64,000 nucleotides of DNA from Tolypocladium sp. Sup5 PDA-1 (GCA_000750105.3 JPHH03000009.1:124001-188000); one strand, 5' to 3'; counted from the first letter of the stretch, positions 23,709 through 35,650 are shown. Translations and numbers: made by a program. Notes: a model not told the origin generated them from the sequence alone.

Positions 23709-24314
23709 TTGTGCTTCTGTGGGTACAAGGGCTGCGTTATTCGCTTCATGGAGGTTTGCCTGCGCCTCGCCTCCACTTGCTCCCTCCACCACCAGTCCAC
23801 CTCCACCTCCACCTCCACCTTTGCTTTGGCCCTTCACCAGCAGCAGTAGTGCAGTCCGTAGCAGGGCAAAACGGCAAAACCACCCACTACTATTATCTGC
23901 CCCTAGTCTCCTTCGGGGCACTACACTGAGAACCTGCACCAGCATCCTGAACTCTGCCCGTTCAGGGTGTTACCGCGAGCCTGCGAGTGCCGGGCGTGAG
24001 GGCATCGTGGAGTTGCCGGCGGCCCTCTCCACGGCCGGTGTACGGAGGGCGCTTTTCTCGAGATAGTTGCCAGAGGGGGCATGGACGACGTGTGTCGTGT
24101 GCTCGCGCTCTGCGGGATGGCCTGATGGGGACGTGGAAATGGATGGGGATGCTCCGAGCATTGGGCTTCTGGCTGGCAAGACGGTCGTGGTGATGAAGGT
24201 ATAAATACGATCAACGGCGGCCAGAGGCCGGGTTCAGAGAAAACTATAAACGTGCAAGCAATAACTCGCCGAAATCGCCATCCTCCATATCCGCATCCCC
24301 ATCCCAGTCTCAAC
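23709..24314. other. Region between tRNA and PhyH gene, no gene seen
   Basis: Contains a CCACCT-type short tandem at 23790-23820 and the promoter of the dioxygenase gene. No supported coding frame. Confidence 0.4.
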
Positions 24315-25353
24315 ATGTCCTGCGCAGAGCACACACCCAGCACCCCCTTCCCCACCGAAGCCGGCACCAGCATCACCAGCGTCGACGCGACCGATCCGTC
24401 CACCACCGCCGCCCTCCTCGAGTCCATCCTCGAGCGCGACGGCGCCCTCGTCGTCAAGAACCTCGTGCCCCGCGCGCTGTGCGAGCGCATCCGGCAGGAC
24501 CTCGCCCCGCGCTTCGACTCGGACCGCGTCGACGCCAGCGGCTTCTTCCCGACCACGACCAAGCGCGCCCACGGCGTGCTCGCCTACTCGGATGCCACGG
24601 CCGAGCTCGTCATCAACCCGCTCTTCATCGACACGGCGAACCGCCTGCTGAGCTCGCACTATACCTACTGGGAGGGCCAGAGGCAGCTGTCCGTCGTGGG
24701 CAAGCCGCAGATTGCGAGCATCGTCGGCTTCAGGGTCAGCCCCGGCGGGTCGCAGCAGGCCCTGCACAGGGACGATGCGGACTACCACACCAGGAACTGC
24801 GACTTTCCGGTGATGCTGGGCTGCGTCACGGTAGGCAGATAACCCTACCACCCGGAGAGGCGGAGAGCTGACACCCCGTGGTAGGCGTTGACCAAGACGA
24901 CAAAGGAAAACGGCGCAACAGTCATCATCCCCAAGAGCCACAAGTGGGGGCCAGACAGATGCCCCCTCGACGAAGAGGCCATCCCCGCAGAGCTCGAGGT
25001 GGGCGACGCCGCCATCTTTGTCGCCAATGTGTACCACGCCGGCGGAGCCAACATCACCAAGTAAGCACTCCGCATCCTGACTGCATGAAATGCCGGTCTG
25101 CTGACTCCCCCTGCCACCCAGGGACGATGCACGTGAGACGATCGGCGTCTTCCTGTGCAAGGGGACCCTGCGACAGGAGGAAAACTCGTACCTCGAGATC
25201 CCGCCAGAAACCGCAAAGGCGCGCGGCTTCTCGCCCCAGCTGCTGCGGCTCCTGGGATACGGCATATGTCCGCCGGCGCTGGGCCTGTACAAGTACCAGG
25301 ACCCCATGAAGGTCATCTTTGGCGTCAACGACAGCGAGACCATCCAGAAGTAG
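24315..25353 (+). CDS. PhyH-family Fe(II)/2-oxoglutarate dioxygenase
   Basis: Predicted 307-aa non-haem iron dioxygenase. Exons 24315-24830, 24885-25060 and 25122-25353, with GT/AG introns of 54 and 61 nt. The start MSCAEHTPSTPF follows a CATCCCCATCCC-type leader. The phytanoyl-CoA-dioxygenase-like core is visible: DGALVVKNLVP near the N-terminus, an iron-binding HxD in ALHRDDADYH (about residue 158), TKENGATVIIPKSHKWGPDR, the distal iron His in NVYHAGGANI, and a trailing Arg (ARETIGVFL) where a 2-oxoglutarate ligand lies in the fold. Fungal members of this size often hydroxylate secondary metabolites, but no cluster enzymes are nearby and the substrate is unknown. The gene converges on a Zn2Cys6 regulator, stops 50 bases apart. 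Confidence 0.88.
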
Positions 25354-25403
25354 CACGTCAAGCTCCCAGCGCGCGATCTTTTTGCGCCCCTCACATCGCG
25401 ACC

Positions 25404-26999
25404 TCACAGCGCCAGGATGCGGAATCCCTTTTGCTGAAACTCCCGGGCCAGGGGCTGCCAGTCCGGGTGGTCGCCCGCCCAAAACATGCGCAGAAACTTG
25501 AGCACGTCCAAAAAGTGCCGAAAGCCCGTCGCGTCCGTAATCGTTGTAAATAGCTTAGCGATCGTTTCCTGTCTCTCGTCGTCGCCGTGGCACTCTGTCC
25601 CGGCGACAAAGGCCGGCCACGGCAGGTTCTGCGCGCACAGCGTCGGGTCCTCCAGTGCCGCGAATTGCTCAAACAGCTTCAGCATCGAAGACTCCCAGTC
25701 CGCTCGCTCCAACGTGACGAAGCCCAGGCAGCGGTACGAGTAGAGGATCCCGGCGTGGTGGTAAATGTCCACGAGGCGGATAAAGTCGCGGCCAACCACG
25801 GACGGCTGCATCTGGAGTCGTCCCGCGGCCAGCAGCGTGGCGCCTCGTGCCTGTTCAAATTGCGACCGGATGGAACTTGCAGTGAGGTCGCTGCCGCCAG
25901 AGGATCCAAGGTCAGTATCTGACGGCGGCGCCTCCATGCTCTGTCGAGACACCAGGGTGACGTTTTGCAGGAGCGTCAGGTACTGCGTAAACAGCCCGTT
26001 GGCCATGCTCGGCGGCGGCACGACGGTCCTCTCCACGTCCGACAGCTCAAACGACGTCGTCGAGGACAGGACGTCCAGGACAGCGAGCTGGTTCCGGAGA
26101 AAGTCAAAGACCCGCGTGCAGCACGCCTCGTTGTGGCCAAATACGTTGGCAATCGTCCGCGCCGCCATCCGGTGGCTCTCGGCCGCCGCCGTCTGCGCGT
26201 TGGCCATCTCGTACGTCGAGATCATGAGGATCGCGGCCAGCATCCACTCGGCGTCGGCCATGTCGGACTGGCTGGTGAGCTCCGACCCGCCCGTGAGCCG
26301 GCCCGTCATCTCCCGGACCTGGTTCTGGATCAGGCCCAGGCAGGCATCCCGCGCGGCCTCGGAGAAGCGCGGCGTCTCGTGGTCGAACGTGCCGGCGCCG
26401 TGGTGGGCAGAGATGGCGGCGACGGCGAGGCGCAGGCCGGGCGTGTTGGCGGCCAGGGGCAGCACGCGGCGGCGGTAGTCGTTGTCCTCGGAGTCGAACC
26501 AGACCATGAGGCCGGCGATGTTCTTGTCGTAGTACTCGATGAACTCGCGCGCCGACTTGCGCAGCGTCTGGTCGAGGCCCGCGGGGCTCACGATGACGCC
26601 GTCCTGCACCGAGGGGCCCTGGCGAGGCTCCGCGTCTGCCTCCGCATCCGCAGCGTCCGCAGCGTCAGCCAACACCGAGGCCTGCTCCGGTCGGTCCGGC
26701 AGCGGCACGTTCTGGCCCTTGAGCTTGCCGCGCACCGCGACGCCGCCCGCCCAGCGCAGGCGAGGCCCGTAGCCGGGACAGGGCAGGCCCTTTTTGGCGC
26801 ATTTCTTGCACGTCGGCTGCGCCAGATCGCAGCGGATGCGGCGCTTGGTGCAGGTGCTGCAGCCTTTGTTGCGGAAGGGTTAGCTGTGGCCGTTATCGGT
26901 GGCAGCGGATGACCGGTGAGGGTAGAGTCAGTAGACTGGCAGAGGCAACGCACCCTTGTTGGCAGCACTGAGGCGGCGGGATCCAGCAGCCGTGCTCAT
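25404..26999 (-). CDS. Zn2Cys6 transcription factor (fungal_trans_2 type)
   Basis: Predicted nuclear regulator of about 500 aa. Exon 1 is only 46 bases (26999-26954, MSTAAGSRRLSAANK). After an intron of about 85 nt, exon 2 runs to the TAG-less end at 25404. The zinc cluster begins at the splice junction: CSTCTKRRIRCDLAQPTCKKCAKKGLPC fits CX2CX6CX6CX2CX6C exactly (shown here in parts: CSTCTKRRIRC, then CKKC and AKKGLPC). The rest is an acidic/Ala linker, a helical regulatory domain (REFIEYYDKNIAGLMVWF, MLAAILMISTYEMANAQ) and a C-terminus ending FRILAL, as in Fungal_trans_2 (DUF3468) factors. It is tail-to-tail with the PhyH dioxygenase, a plausible but unproven target. Bases 26640-26680 encode an Ala/Asp-rich repeat. 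Confidence 0.88.
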
Positions 27000-27874
27000 G
27001 GCATTCTCACGCCCCTTGTCTCGATATGTATAGGTCGGCAGCGTCTGGCGGTCAGCGGTCCGAGGTGTGCCAAACAAAATGCTGCAGAAATCTTGCAGAA
27101 ATGCAGCTTTGGCCAGAAACGTGGTGATTAAAGGTCTAAGTTGATTCGCCACGATCGTGGGGTTGCAATGTGGGGGAAGTACCTGCGCGGCTGCCGCTAA
27201 CCCAAAAACTACAAGCCCGACGACACGGAGCTTCAACCTCCTTGGACCCTACCTTATCCCTTATCGTGCCCTGGCCAACACCGCAACCTCGCATGCTCAA
27301 AGTCTGGGCTTGAGCCTCGCATGCTCAAAGACCGAGCTTGAGGAAGTTCGCAGGTCCAGGGAGCCGCATTGTTGGCAGCGGCCGCGCTCAATGCAACTGC
27401 CAGTGCGGTCTGCTTTGTGCGCCCATGCTCCCCCAGCCGGGACCTTGCAGCCGGCCCTTGGCCTGTCCTTTGATCGCCGTACTGTCCTCGCCATGGAGAC
27501 GGCATTGGACGAGCTGCCGTTCCGTTCACCTCACCTCTGGCAACCAGCTGCGTAGCAACTGCCGCGTCCAAGGCTGCGACTCACGCGCTTTCATCCTGTT
27601 CGTGAATCACCGGTCCCCGTGTAACCTGGGCGACCTAAATATCGCCGCCACGTTGCCGTCATCCTGCTTCTCTCTTTCTCTCTTCTCTCTCGCAGCCGCC
27701 TCACACTTCACTCGCAAGTTGCAAGCACACACGCGCGCCTCACCAGCTCTATTCTACCACACGTGTAGGTTCCACCTCCCAAATCATCATCACTACCAAA
27801 AACAAAGCAAAGCAAAGCAAAGCTACCAGCACCTCTCCCGCGCTATACCACCAGTCTCAAAACAGCCGCCCACG
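27000..27874. promoter_or_regulatory. Divergent upstream region of the regulator and coiled-coil gene
   Basis: The part next to 27875 is a typical fungal 5' leader: CT-rich at 27660-27700 and with an AAAGC tandem (four copies) at about 27797-27822. No separate gene supported. Confidence 0.45.
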
Positions 27875-28297
27875 ATGAGCAACCCCCCAGCCGAGCAGCC
27901 CAGCCAGGGCCAGGACTTTACGCTCTTCCCAGATGCAGACCACTTGCCCCTCGAGCACCTCAGCGACACCGCCAGCCACAGCGCCGGCATCTCCCTCGGC
28001 TCGCCCGCGTACCACGCCGGCAGCTCCCCCGACGCGCTCGCCGCCGTCTTCTCGGCCACCGGCTTCCAGGACGTCGGCAAGCGCCAGCTCCTCGCCCAGA
28101 TCGCAGAGCTCCAACTTCAGCTTCAGACCCTCAAGCGGCTCAAGGCCGAGGTCGACCGCGCCCTCTCCGCCAGGGAGGACCAGTGCGTCCGGCTGCTGCA
28201 CGAGAACAGGAAGTTGGCGGCAAACCTCGCGCACGCCCAGCAGCGCTGCGACGACAACAGGCCCAGGCGCTTCGAATATACCGATTCCGGCAAGTAA
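27875..28297 (+). CDS. Small coiled-coil protein, unknown function
   Basis: Single-exon frame of 140 codons from the ATG at 27875 (MSNPPAEQPSQGQDF). The ATG is the first one after the leader in this frame that gives a compact protein. The first half is Pro/Ser/Asp-rich and probably disordered. Residues about 70-125 form a long leucine-heptad helix (RQLLAQIAELQLQLQTLKRL and onward through LLHENRKLAANLAHAQ), suggesting dimerisation. No bZIP basic region precedes the heptads, so it is not an ordinary bZIP factor. The codon choice is strongly C-ending, supporting real expression. Confidence 0.65.
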   Translation: MSNPPAEQPSQGQDFTLFPDADHLPLEHLSDTASHSAGISLGSPAYHAGSSPDALAAVFSATGFQDVGKRQLLAQIAELQLQLQTLKRLKAEVDRALSAREDQCVRLLHENRKLAANLAHAQQRCDDNRPRRFEYTDSGK

Positions 28298-28646
28298 TTC
28301 ATCACCTGGCCCGATCATGAATTCGCACTCTTGCGTGTTGCTTCTTATTAGCTATGGGCTATGAGCTTGGTACATGCCTCCAGTCGGGGTATTGAGTAGA
28401 AAGTAACCTTATATAAAGCAAATCACCCATCCATTCAACCACCCGCTCCCTGCTCCGTCGCATGTGTGCTTAGAATGAGTGGAAGTTCTAAATCAACTGG
28501 GTCCGTCAAGGCCCAGAACGCGGTGTCGTGAAGTTCGTAACATAGGAAACCAACTGGCCGTGTGGCGTCGTGGCAATTTCCATTGCAAAGCAGATCATAT
28601 CCATCCAGCCCCTCAGATCGTGCGGGGGCTTCCAACCGTCGTCAAA
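28298..28646. other. Short region between convergent genes
   Basis: 3' flanks of the coiled-coil gene and of the charged 943-aa gene. Nothing else is seen. Confidence 0.4.
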
Positions 28647-31559
28647 TCAGTGCAACCGCTCCGTCACATACACCATCGCCGCCAGGCCGGCGCAGCATTT
28701 CGTGCTCATCTCATGCTTGCACCAGGGGCACTTAACCGTCATAGAGACGGCCCCTACGTATCCCAGCGTGTCCCTGGGCTTCAGCACGCCCTCTGGGTTC
28801 GCCATCGCCTCGTACAGGTGGCTCGGCATGTCGTGGTAGAACTTGCAGCCGCAGCACTCGACAAACACCTTGGCGATGGGCTCTCGCTCCAGCTGGGCGA
28901 GGCTCGGAGTCGATGTGTGACGCAGCGACCGACTGATGGTGTCAGACGAACGCGATGCCTCCGAGGGGACCGAAGGAGACGCAGGATCGCCGGGGAGGAT
29001 AAACGATGCGGGCGGACCGAGTCGCTGTTTCGATGCTCTGGCTAGAGGCGCGGCAGGCGGCAGTTTGCGCGCTTCTTCGAGGTAGACGGCGGGCACAGCT
29101 ACCGGCGTAGGTCGCGGAGACTGTTCCATCGATACTGGCGGTGGCCTCCACGCTTGGTTCGCAGCCGGTGCCGACGCCCTATTTGTCTGTTGAAGCGTGC
29201 TCTTATCCTTGAGCCGCAGTGGCTGGTGCCTTGGTGCCGGCAGGAGGCCCTGGTTCGCAGCAATAGTCGATTCCGAATTGGTGCGGCGTTGCAATCCCCG
29301 ACGACCCACGGCAGCCTTGCAGAAGGAAGCGAGCGCCCTGTCAGCGGCAGCTTGGATCTCGTCCTCGTCATCCAAGGGTTCAGGCGAGCTCGCAAGCTTC
29401 TTCCCGTTGTCCTTTAGCGTCCTTGGTATCGCGGGATCCAGGGTAAACCCCTTGTCGCTGTTGCTCGGCAGGGGCAGCCCCTTTTCCGACTGTGGGCGGG
29501 ATGTAGCCGGCGTGCTGGGTGGCGACGGCGAGTGGAACTCTTCCGAGCACGAATCTTCCGATGAGCTCACGGGCGCGTGTCTCAGGTTCTTCGACGAGGA
29601 TTTCTGAGTCGGCGAACTGCGCACCTTAGTTTCGGCCGGTTTCAAAGGTTGAGACGACGTCGCGCGTCGTACAGCCTCTCGCGAAGCATTTTTGAACGCA
29701 AGCTTGGCGTTGGAGAGGTCACTGGCCTTGGGGGTTAGGGAATTCGTCGATACGGCATCAGAGGTCGCGGCAATATTGTCCCTTTCCTCGGGGGTCGTTC
29801 TTCCAGGAGAAGAGGCTTTAGAAGCGGAAGAGATGAGCACATGGGTGGTTTCTGTAGGGCTGGGAAGTGACGGTATGGATCCAGTCAGGCTCAGCAGTGA
29901 GTTTCGTTTTGAACTGCGGCGAGGCGGCTCTGGCGGAGGTGTGGATGGGGCTGTCCGATAGCCGTTGGACGGATCGCTTCGGCTATCGAGACTAGAAGGA
30001 ATGGACTCATTGTTACTCAAGTCCTCGTTCTCCTTGTTCTCGCCGTTCACGTCCATTGGTGGCAGGACCTGCGCAAAGGCAATATGGCTAGGTTGCTTTG
30101 CGATGCGGCGCTTTGCGTCCGTGGTCGGTGCCTCTGTTGCTACCGGGCTCTTGGGTCCAGAAGGCGGGATATTCGTATCCGCTTTTGCCTTCGTATCGTG
30201 CTTCGGTGACGCATCCTTGTCCTGTGTGCTCACGCCTCCGTTCTTGTTCGAATCTTCCGCCAATGTTTCCTGTTCCGCATCTGTGTTGTCCGTCTTCGAC
30301 GTCGTCTTGAGACCGACACGCTGGCGCCACTTGTCAATCTTGCTCAGATCCGGTATAGCAGGCGCCGTCGGCGAGATCAGTGAGCGAGTCGGGGCCGCTT
30401 TGCCGTGCCTCGTAATCGGCGGGTACGCCCGTCGATTGTCATCCTTCGAGTCTCCGGATCCACGAGCCGGTGGTGGAGGAGACTTGAGCGGCCCCGACCA
30501 GCGGCGGTGGTTTGGCTTGTCGACGCGAAGCGCAGGGTGGATGTTTGCCTCGTCGGCCTTGGCCTGCTCATTGAGGGCCCTTTCGTGGGCAAGGTGCCTT
30601 TCCAGCTCGAGCTTGATGCCGCCGACGAACTCGGGCTCGGCAGTGTAGTCGACGGATGAGCGGCGTCTCTCGAATGGCGCCCGGATCAGAGAGGCAAAGG
30701 AACCCGAGCGACTGCGCGACTTGCGCGGCGTGGCGGCCTCATCCTTAATGGGGCTCGTCAAGCCGACAGCGTTCGTAGGCCGTTCCTTCTGGCGTCCCCT
30801 CGCGCCGGCAGTCGACTCTGCTGGCGCAGTGCGCTCAACCTTGTTGAGGGCATCAGTCGAGCTCGCAGGCGGGGGCTGCTTGCTGAGCCGCCCAGGCCGT
30901 TTTCTGACCTTGCTCTCAGCATTCCGCGCGGCCTCTTCCTTCTCCTTTTCCTTGCGCTCCTCTCTCTCCTTTTCCTTCCGCTCTTCCCGCTCCTTCTTCT
31001 CCATCATCTTCTTCTCCTTCTTGCGGCGGCCGTGAGACTCCCAGCTGGGCGACACGCAGATGGAGCGCTGGTCCATCTCCTTGGGCGGAAACGCAAAGGC
31101 GACGACCTTGGGGCTGGGCTTCTCGACGGGCGTGGCGACGGCGGTGGGAGCGTCGTCCATGAGGGGGGTTTCGCGTGGCCGTTCCACAGCCGTTTCGGAT
31201 CTGGGTCTCGCGGCGACGGTGTTGATGACTAGGGGTGCTGGGCGCCTGACGGGTGAGGCATCCTCGCGACGGGCCTCGGGGGTCGTCGGCGGGCGAAACT
31301 CGGCCCGACGAGCCTGTATGCTGGAGCGCGGCGGCGATTCGCGCTTGGGGGGCGAAGAATTTGAATGTTGTTGTTGAGGCTTGCCGGTCTGGAGTCGCTC
31401 CAGCTAGAGCACCACGCACAGCGTTAGCATTCGTGCAACGGCCGCCACAATGATTAACCGTCAATTGCGGGCGGATTCACTCACCATGTACTGCCTCTCC
31501 AGCTCCAGCATGCGCTGGAAGCTGTTGGAGCGCCCGGGTCGTGACTTGCGCTCGGGCAT
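28647..31559 (-). CDS. Large disordered, charged protein with Cys-rich C-terminus
   Basis: Predicted 943 aa from two exons, 31559-31485 and 31403-28647, separated by an 81-nt GT/AG intron. It starts MPERKSRPGRSNSFQRMLEL. A highly charged Lys/Glu/Arg stretch (about residues 130-170: GRRKKEKKMMEKKEREERKE and on) is probably a single long helix or coiled coil. Most of the rest is Ser/Pro/Thr-rich and disordered, with short conserved-looking islands (FASLIRAPFERRRSSVDYTA, DLSKIDKWRQRVGLK). The last 80 residues are compact and Cys-rich: VFVECCGCKFYHDMP and VKCPWCKHEMSTKCCAGL suggest a small zinc-binding fold. It looks like an uncharacterised filamentous-fungal protein; a cytoskeletal or trafficking scaffold role is a guess. 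Confidence 0.82.
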
Positions 31560-33850
31560 GGCTGCGACGGCCAGATGAAGCCCAAGCCCGCGTTTGGCGT
31601 GGGGGCAGCGCTGCCAATGGATCGGTGCCTAAGCGAAGTGAAGCGTTTTATGTTGAAGATGCGGTGGTCCTGGCTGGTAATCGCATAAACCGGTGCTGCA
31701 GAAACAATGAATAAATGGCCAGCTGCATTCGACTGCGCAGCCACGTACGTACCCAAAATCGAGTTGTCAGACGGCAGCCGTGGCGTGACGCTGCACTACA
31801 AGAAACCGGATGAAGGCGGCGCGGGGCGAAGCGAGCGAGTGTGTGTAGTGGCACGACACGTTTAAAAGCCGTTCAAGGCCATGGAAGCAGGACAACAAGG
31901 TCCGCGACAACGAGCGGCTGGGCCGTGAAACCCGATCGGAGCCCGTACGGAGCACAGGGTGCGTATTAGAAATTAAGAGGCGTGAGTTGCTTTTTGCGGG
32001 CGGGAAGAGCGAGTGAAAGGGAGGGAGAATGAGTGAGGTCGGCAGAAGGGATGCAGGCGACGATGCGATGTGACGGGACGGGATAGGTGGTTTGTATCCG
32101 TAACCTATGTATCCGTAAAGAGTGCATGCAGTAGTACCTTTGCAGCGCAGCGCCTCGGGACGATCCCAGCGCCAAGCGGACAACAGGTACTACGGTACGG
32201 CAAATACGAGCGAGGCGGGCTGAAGGATGTGGTTGGTGGTGTTTGTCCAGATCAAGACTGAGAATGAGACAACCTGGGGATGGCGCAGCCTCTGTTGACA
32301 GCAACACCTGCAAAATACTGCACCTGTCAGTCAGGCTGCCGTGGCACCATCCGAGCACTCCGCCGCATTGTCATACATGCATCATTCATCCTGCTGAGGC
32401 TATCATGCCTCCGGCGTCGTGCATCAACTCAACTGGACCTCCTGGCCTTCACCTGATACACGCTCCCGCCGCCGTCTCCTCTCCGTCCAGAACCTCCTCA
32501 CACTGAATTTTTTTTCCCCTGCCATAATTTTGATCCATGCAGAACAAAAAAAAAAAGAGCACAGTCCAGCTCCATGCACCTCGTGCGCTGTACGACGGCG
32601 CTAAGGCATGCAGGTTTCACGTCAGAATACGAAGTGTGGCTGCCGACGACCCCTGCTGGAACCCGCGGGGGTGGGCGGCGGCGCCCGCCTTCTCCAACCA
32701 CGTCCGGCCGCGGCGCCGGGACGCGGATCGCCTACAGGGAAGGGGGCGCTGCTATTCGCCGAGGGGAGGGCAGGGAAACAGCTGTTTTCTTGTTGCCGTA
32801 AATAGTGCACGGCGCGGATGGTGGCTGCTGGGATCGGTATCGCCGGAAATCGCTGTGCCAACCGAGCGTGGGGTGACGATGGTTCTAGGGTAGGTCGTGA
32901 TGCCTCGGACGGTGCCGTCGTTGACAGCGGTTAATCCGCAGATACGGACTACTTACGGACGAACTCGGCCTTTGAAGCGATACAGTGGTGTGGTAAATCA
33001 TAACGACTCCAGTTTTTCCAGTGGTTCGAGATCCAACTAACGCAAACCTCCGTCGTGATGCCAAAGGCTCCTCCACCTGATACTCTTGGATACCCAAGTG
33101 TGGATGCATTCTCACAAGGCTCACCAGCAGCCACAACTACAATCAACTCAGGCTGATCTTGAACAGATCCTTGGCTGCAGCCACAAATGCAAGTATTCCA
33201 CGTAGCAAATCACGGCTGCTGTGTGACTTTGCTGACCTGCGGAGTCGGCGCGGAGAATATTGCTGCGGGAGCGCCGTTTCAGGCGGACAGGGTCTCTGCG
33301 CCAGATCCCTGGTCCTGTACTACAGGCCTACATACACCAAATCCCTGGCGCTGGGATGTTGACGAAAGACATCGCCGGTTCGTGCACGCTTCAGAGCCTG
33401 CAGTAGCAGGTGCGGCCAATTCATTACAATGAGCGTGTGTTTAAATATTCTGTCGATATTCATCGTTATTCATCAAGACAAGTTCTCTACAATGTCTCGC
33501 AGGTATCTCGATGCTCAAATGCCCTCTACGGGGGCATAGAACATACGCTCTCAAGTGCTCGCCGGCGGCCGCAAACACCTCTCATCCCCGGATCGCGTCC
33601 CAGATCGAAAGCAAACGCCCGCTGTATGCACCTGACCTGAACCAATGGCTCGAAACCCCTGCAAGCCATGAGGCAGGCCCTCGCGCCACGCGCCCCGACC
33701 CCAAGGCCAAGGGCCGTCTGTGCCCTGCCGTGCTCATCTCCATGCATCGCACGTACGCTTCCCCAGATGTCAACATGCCGTCCCGTCTACCTGTGCGACC
33801 TACCATTCATTTCCAGCAGTTTGCTCGTCTCCACTCGCCCAGCCACCGCA
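31560..33850. other. Long intergenic region (2.3 kb), no supported gene
   Basis: Includes the promoter of the 943-aa gene. There are poly-T and poly-A runs at 32507-32560. Short frames on both strands have no motif. No tRNA or other structured RNA was recognised. Bases 33410-33850 may be 3' flank of the PAF-acetylhydrolase-like gene. Confidence 0.4.
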
Positions 33851-35650
33851 TCATCGCTGCTTGTTCAAGTATGTCGACACCTCTTCCTCTGTCGGGCTCA
33901 GGTGAGTCCATATCTCATCCTGCTCACCGTAGTCGTGCAGCCCGTTGCCCAGCTCGGCCCCCTTGCCCGCGTCGCAGAGGACCCTCCTCCATGTGCGACG
34001 CAGCCACGCCTTCATCCGCTTAGAAAACTCGTTGTCAATCTTGAGCCGGACGCCCACCCACTTGTCATCGGGAGCGTGGTCCAGACGCATCGCGTCGCCG
34101 GGTTCGAACGGTGCCTTGGCCGACAGCAGCAGTTCCTCGTCCAGCCACGTGTTGTACTTGGTCTGCTCCGGCGGAAGCGTCATTTTGAGAAACTCCAGCG
34201 ATGCCACTACCGTCAGGTAGAACGCTCGTAGCGGATTGACCATGGACTTCATCAGGATAGACATCCAGTGGGAATATAGAACCGCAAAGTCGGTCATGGC
34301 TAGGTGCGTCGAACCCGCAATCGTGAGCATCCAGCACAGCTTTCCAGATTCGCGAGCTTCCTCGCAGAACCCGACGACTCGCTCAAAGTTTTCCTTCCAA
34401 TGCATGAACGCTTCGGTTGAGATGGAGATGATTGGCTTCCCGACGGCGTCTCCAGGATCGGTGCCTCGCAGCGGCGTCCCTTGGCCCCAAGCATCCAGGA
34501 TGACGCCTTGGCCCAGCCATGTGAGTGCGTTGCTTCGACACAACTGCACGGTAGTCGCTCCGCCAAAAGAGTGGCCCATTGCCGTCACGTTTTCCAGGAA
34601 CATGCTCTCCTTCCAGTCGTCCCATTTGATGCCCTTGAGGCCCAGCGAGCTGGCACCGATGTTACCCTTTTTGCGCAGATTCATTCGAGCAACCTCGTCC
34701 CCGCGGCCGCTGTTGATGAGTCCGAGGACGTAGTATGCCTCCTTGATCTCCTCGAGCCTCAGCTCTACCTGTGCAGATCTAAGCGTTTGATCCACTCCTT
34801 GAGGGCTATGTGGTGAGGTATCTTGGGCGTTATCTTTCGGCAGGATGTAGTCCATGATGTAATACGGATTCAGGTCAGCTTCCTTGCGCCCGCGGACTCT
34901 CTTGTGCTTCGGATCATCTTGGTCTTCGTTGCCCGTGTGAATCTCTGCGGTCGAAGATTCGATCTGGGCGGCTTCGACATCGCTCGGCAGGCTCACGTAA
35001 GTCCTTGCCCCTGAGCCGTCCCTGTGTTCCAGCGCGACAACGATGAATCCAAAGCTTGCGAGTTCGCCACATATAGAACTGTAGCAGAGCCGTGAGCCCC
35101 CGAGGCCATGGCTGAAGAGTATGACGGGAAACTTGAGCCGGTCTGAGCCACTTTGCTCCTGTTCCCTGGCCCTTTGCCCTGAAGGTCCTTGGTCCTTGAG
35201 CATCTCCTCTGGCCAATGGTCTGCGAGTTTCGCATTCCGAAAGGCCGGCAGCTTGGTGAAGAGGGATGTACAGGCCAAGTAGGCAGTAACCGGCGCCGAC
35301 GGGATGTTGAGAAACTTGGCGTATCCTTTGGCCGTAGCCAGTCGCGGGCGCGGCATCCAGTTTACCCTGTGAAGCTTCTTCGCGCCATCAGTGGACTCCA
35401 GGTGCTTTCGAAGATCACAGGGGTAGTAGACGGCCATGAGCACAGTGTCGAGGCGGAGAACGGGCTTGCCGTCCCTTTTTAAATTCGACACTGGCCGCGG
35501 CTCTCGCGCTGGAACCTCGATGTCCATGTATCCGACATTGTATGGGCCTGTGTAGTGCGGCAGACGGTGGAGGAAGCGTTCGCGAAGGGTCTTGTGCGGA
35601 GCGGCGGCCGACTGCCGTAGGGGTCGTGTGTCGGCTGTTGGAGGCGTCAT
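33851..35650 (-). CDS. Platelet-activating-factor acetylhydrolase-like lipase
   Basis: Intronless 599-aa alpha/beta hydrolase of the PAF-AH isoform II family (phospholipase A2 group VII-like). Recognisable blocks: the N-terminal YNVGYMDIEVPARE segment, the oxyanion-side FPVILFSHGLGGSR, the nucleophile elbow AMGHSFGGAT (GxSxG), a following VILDAWGQG segment that fits the acid residue, and a late GSTHLAMTDF holding the likely catalytic His. The ATG at 35650 (MTPPTADTRPLRQ) gives no signal peptide, so it is probably intracellular. Expected chemistry is removal of short or oxidised acyl chains from phospholipids. The insert about residues 225-290 is polar and specific to fungal members. Confidence 0.9.
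   Translation of the reverse strand: MTPPTADTRPLRQSAAAPHKTLRERFLHRLPHYTGPYNVGYMDIEVPAREPRPVSNLKRDGKPVLRLDTVLMAVYYPCDLRKHLESTDGAKKLHRVNWMPRPRLATAKGYAKFLNIPSAPVTAYLACTSLFTKLPAFRNAKLADHWPEEMLKDQGPSGQRAREQEQSGSDRLKFPVILFSHGLGGSRLCYSSICGELASFGFIVVALEHRDGSGARTYVSLPSDVEAAQIESSTAEIHTGNEDQDDPKHKRVRGRKEADLNPYYIMDYILPKDNAQDTSPHSPQGVDQTLRSAQVELRLEEIKEAYYVLGLINSGRGDEVARMNLRKKGNIGASSLGLKGIKWDDWKESMFLENVTAMGHSFGGATTVQLCRSNALTWLGQGVILDAWGQGTPLRGTDPGDAVGKPIISISTEAFMHWKENFERVVGFCEEARESGKLCWMLTIAGSTHLAMTDFAVLYSHWMSILMKSMVNPLRAFYLTVVASLEFLKMTLPPEQTKYNTWLDEELLLSAKAPFEPGDAMRLDHAPDDKWVGVRLKIDNEFSKRMKAWLRRTWRRVLCDAGKGAELGNGLHDYGEQDEIWTHLSPTEEEVSTYLNKQR

Noticed and set aside
23561..23818. Open frames containing a KALWPSGLRRRVQVI-like peptide, also seen at 55709-56200
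   Set aside because: The shared peptide is only the translation of the tRNA-Leu gene; its similarity between the two places reflects the duplicated tRNA, not a protein.
25965..26912. 315-codon plus-strand frame opposite the second Zn2Cys6 regulator
   Set aside because: Antisense shadow produced by GC-rich third codon positions; the minus strand has the zinc cluster and regulator domain.
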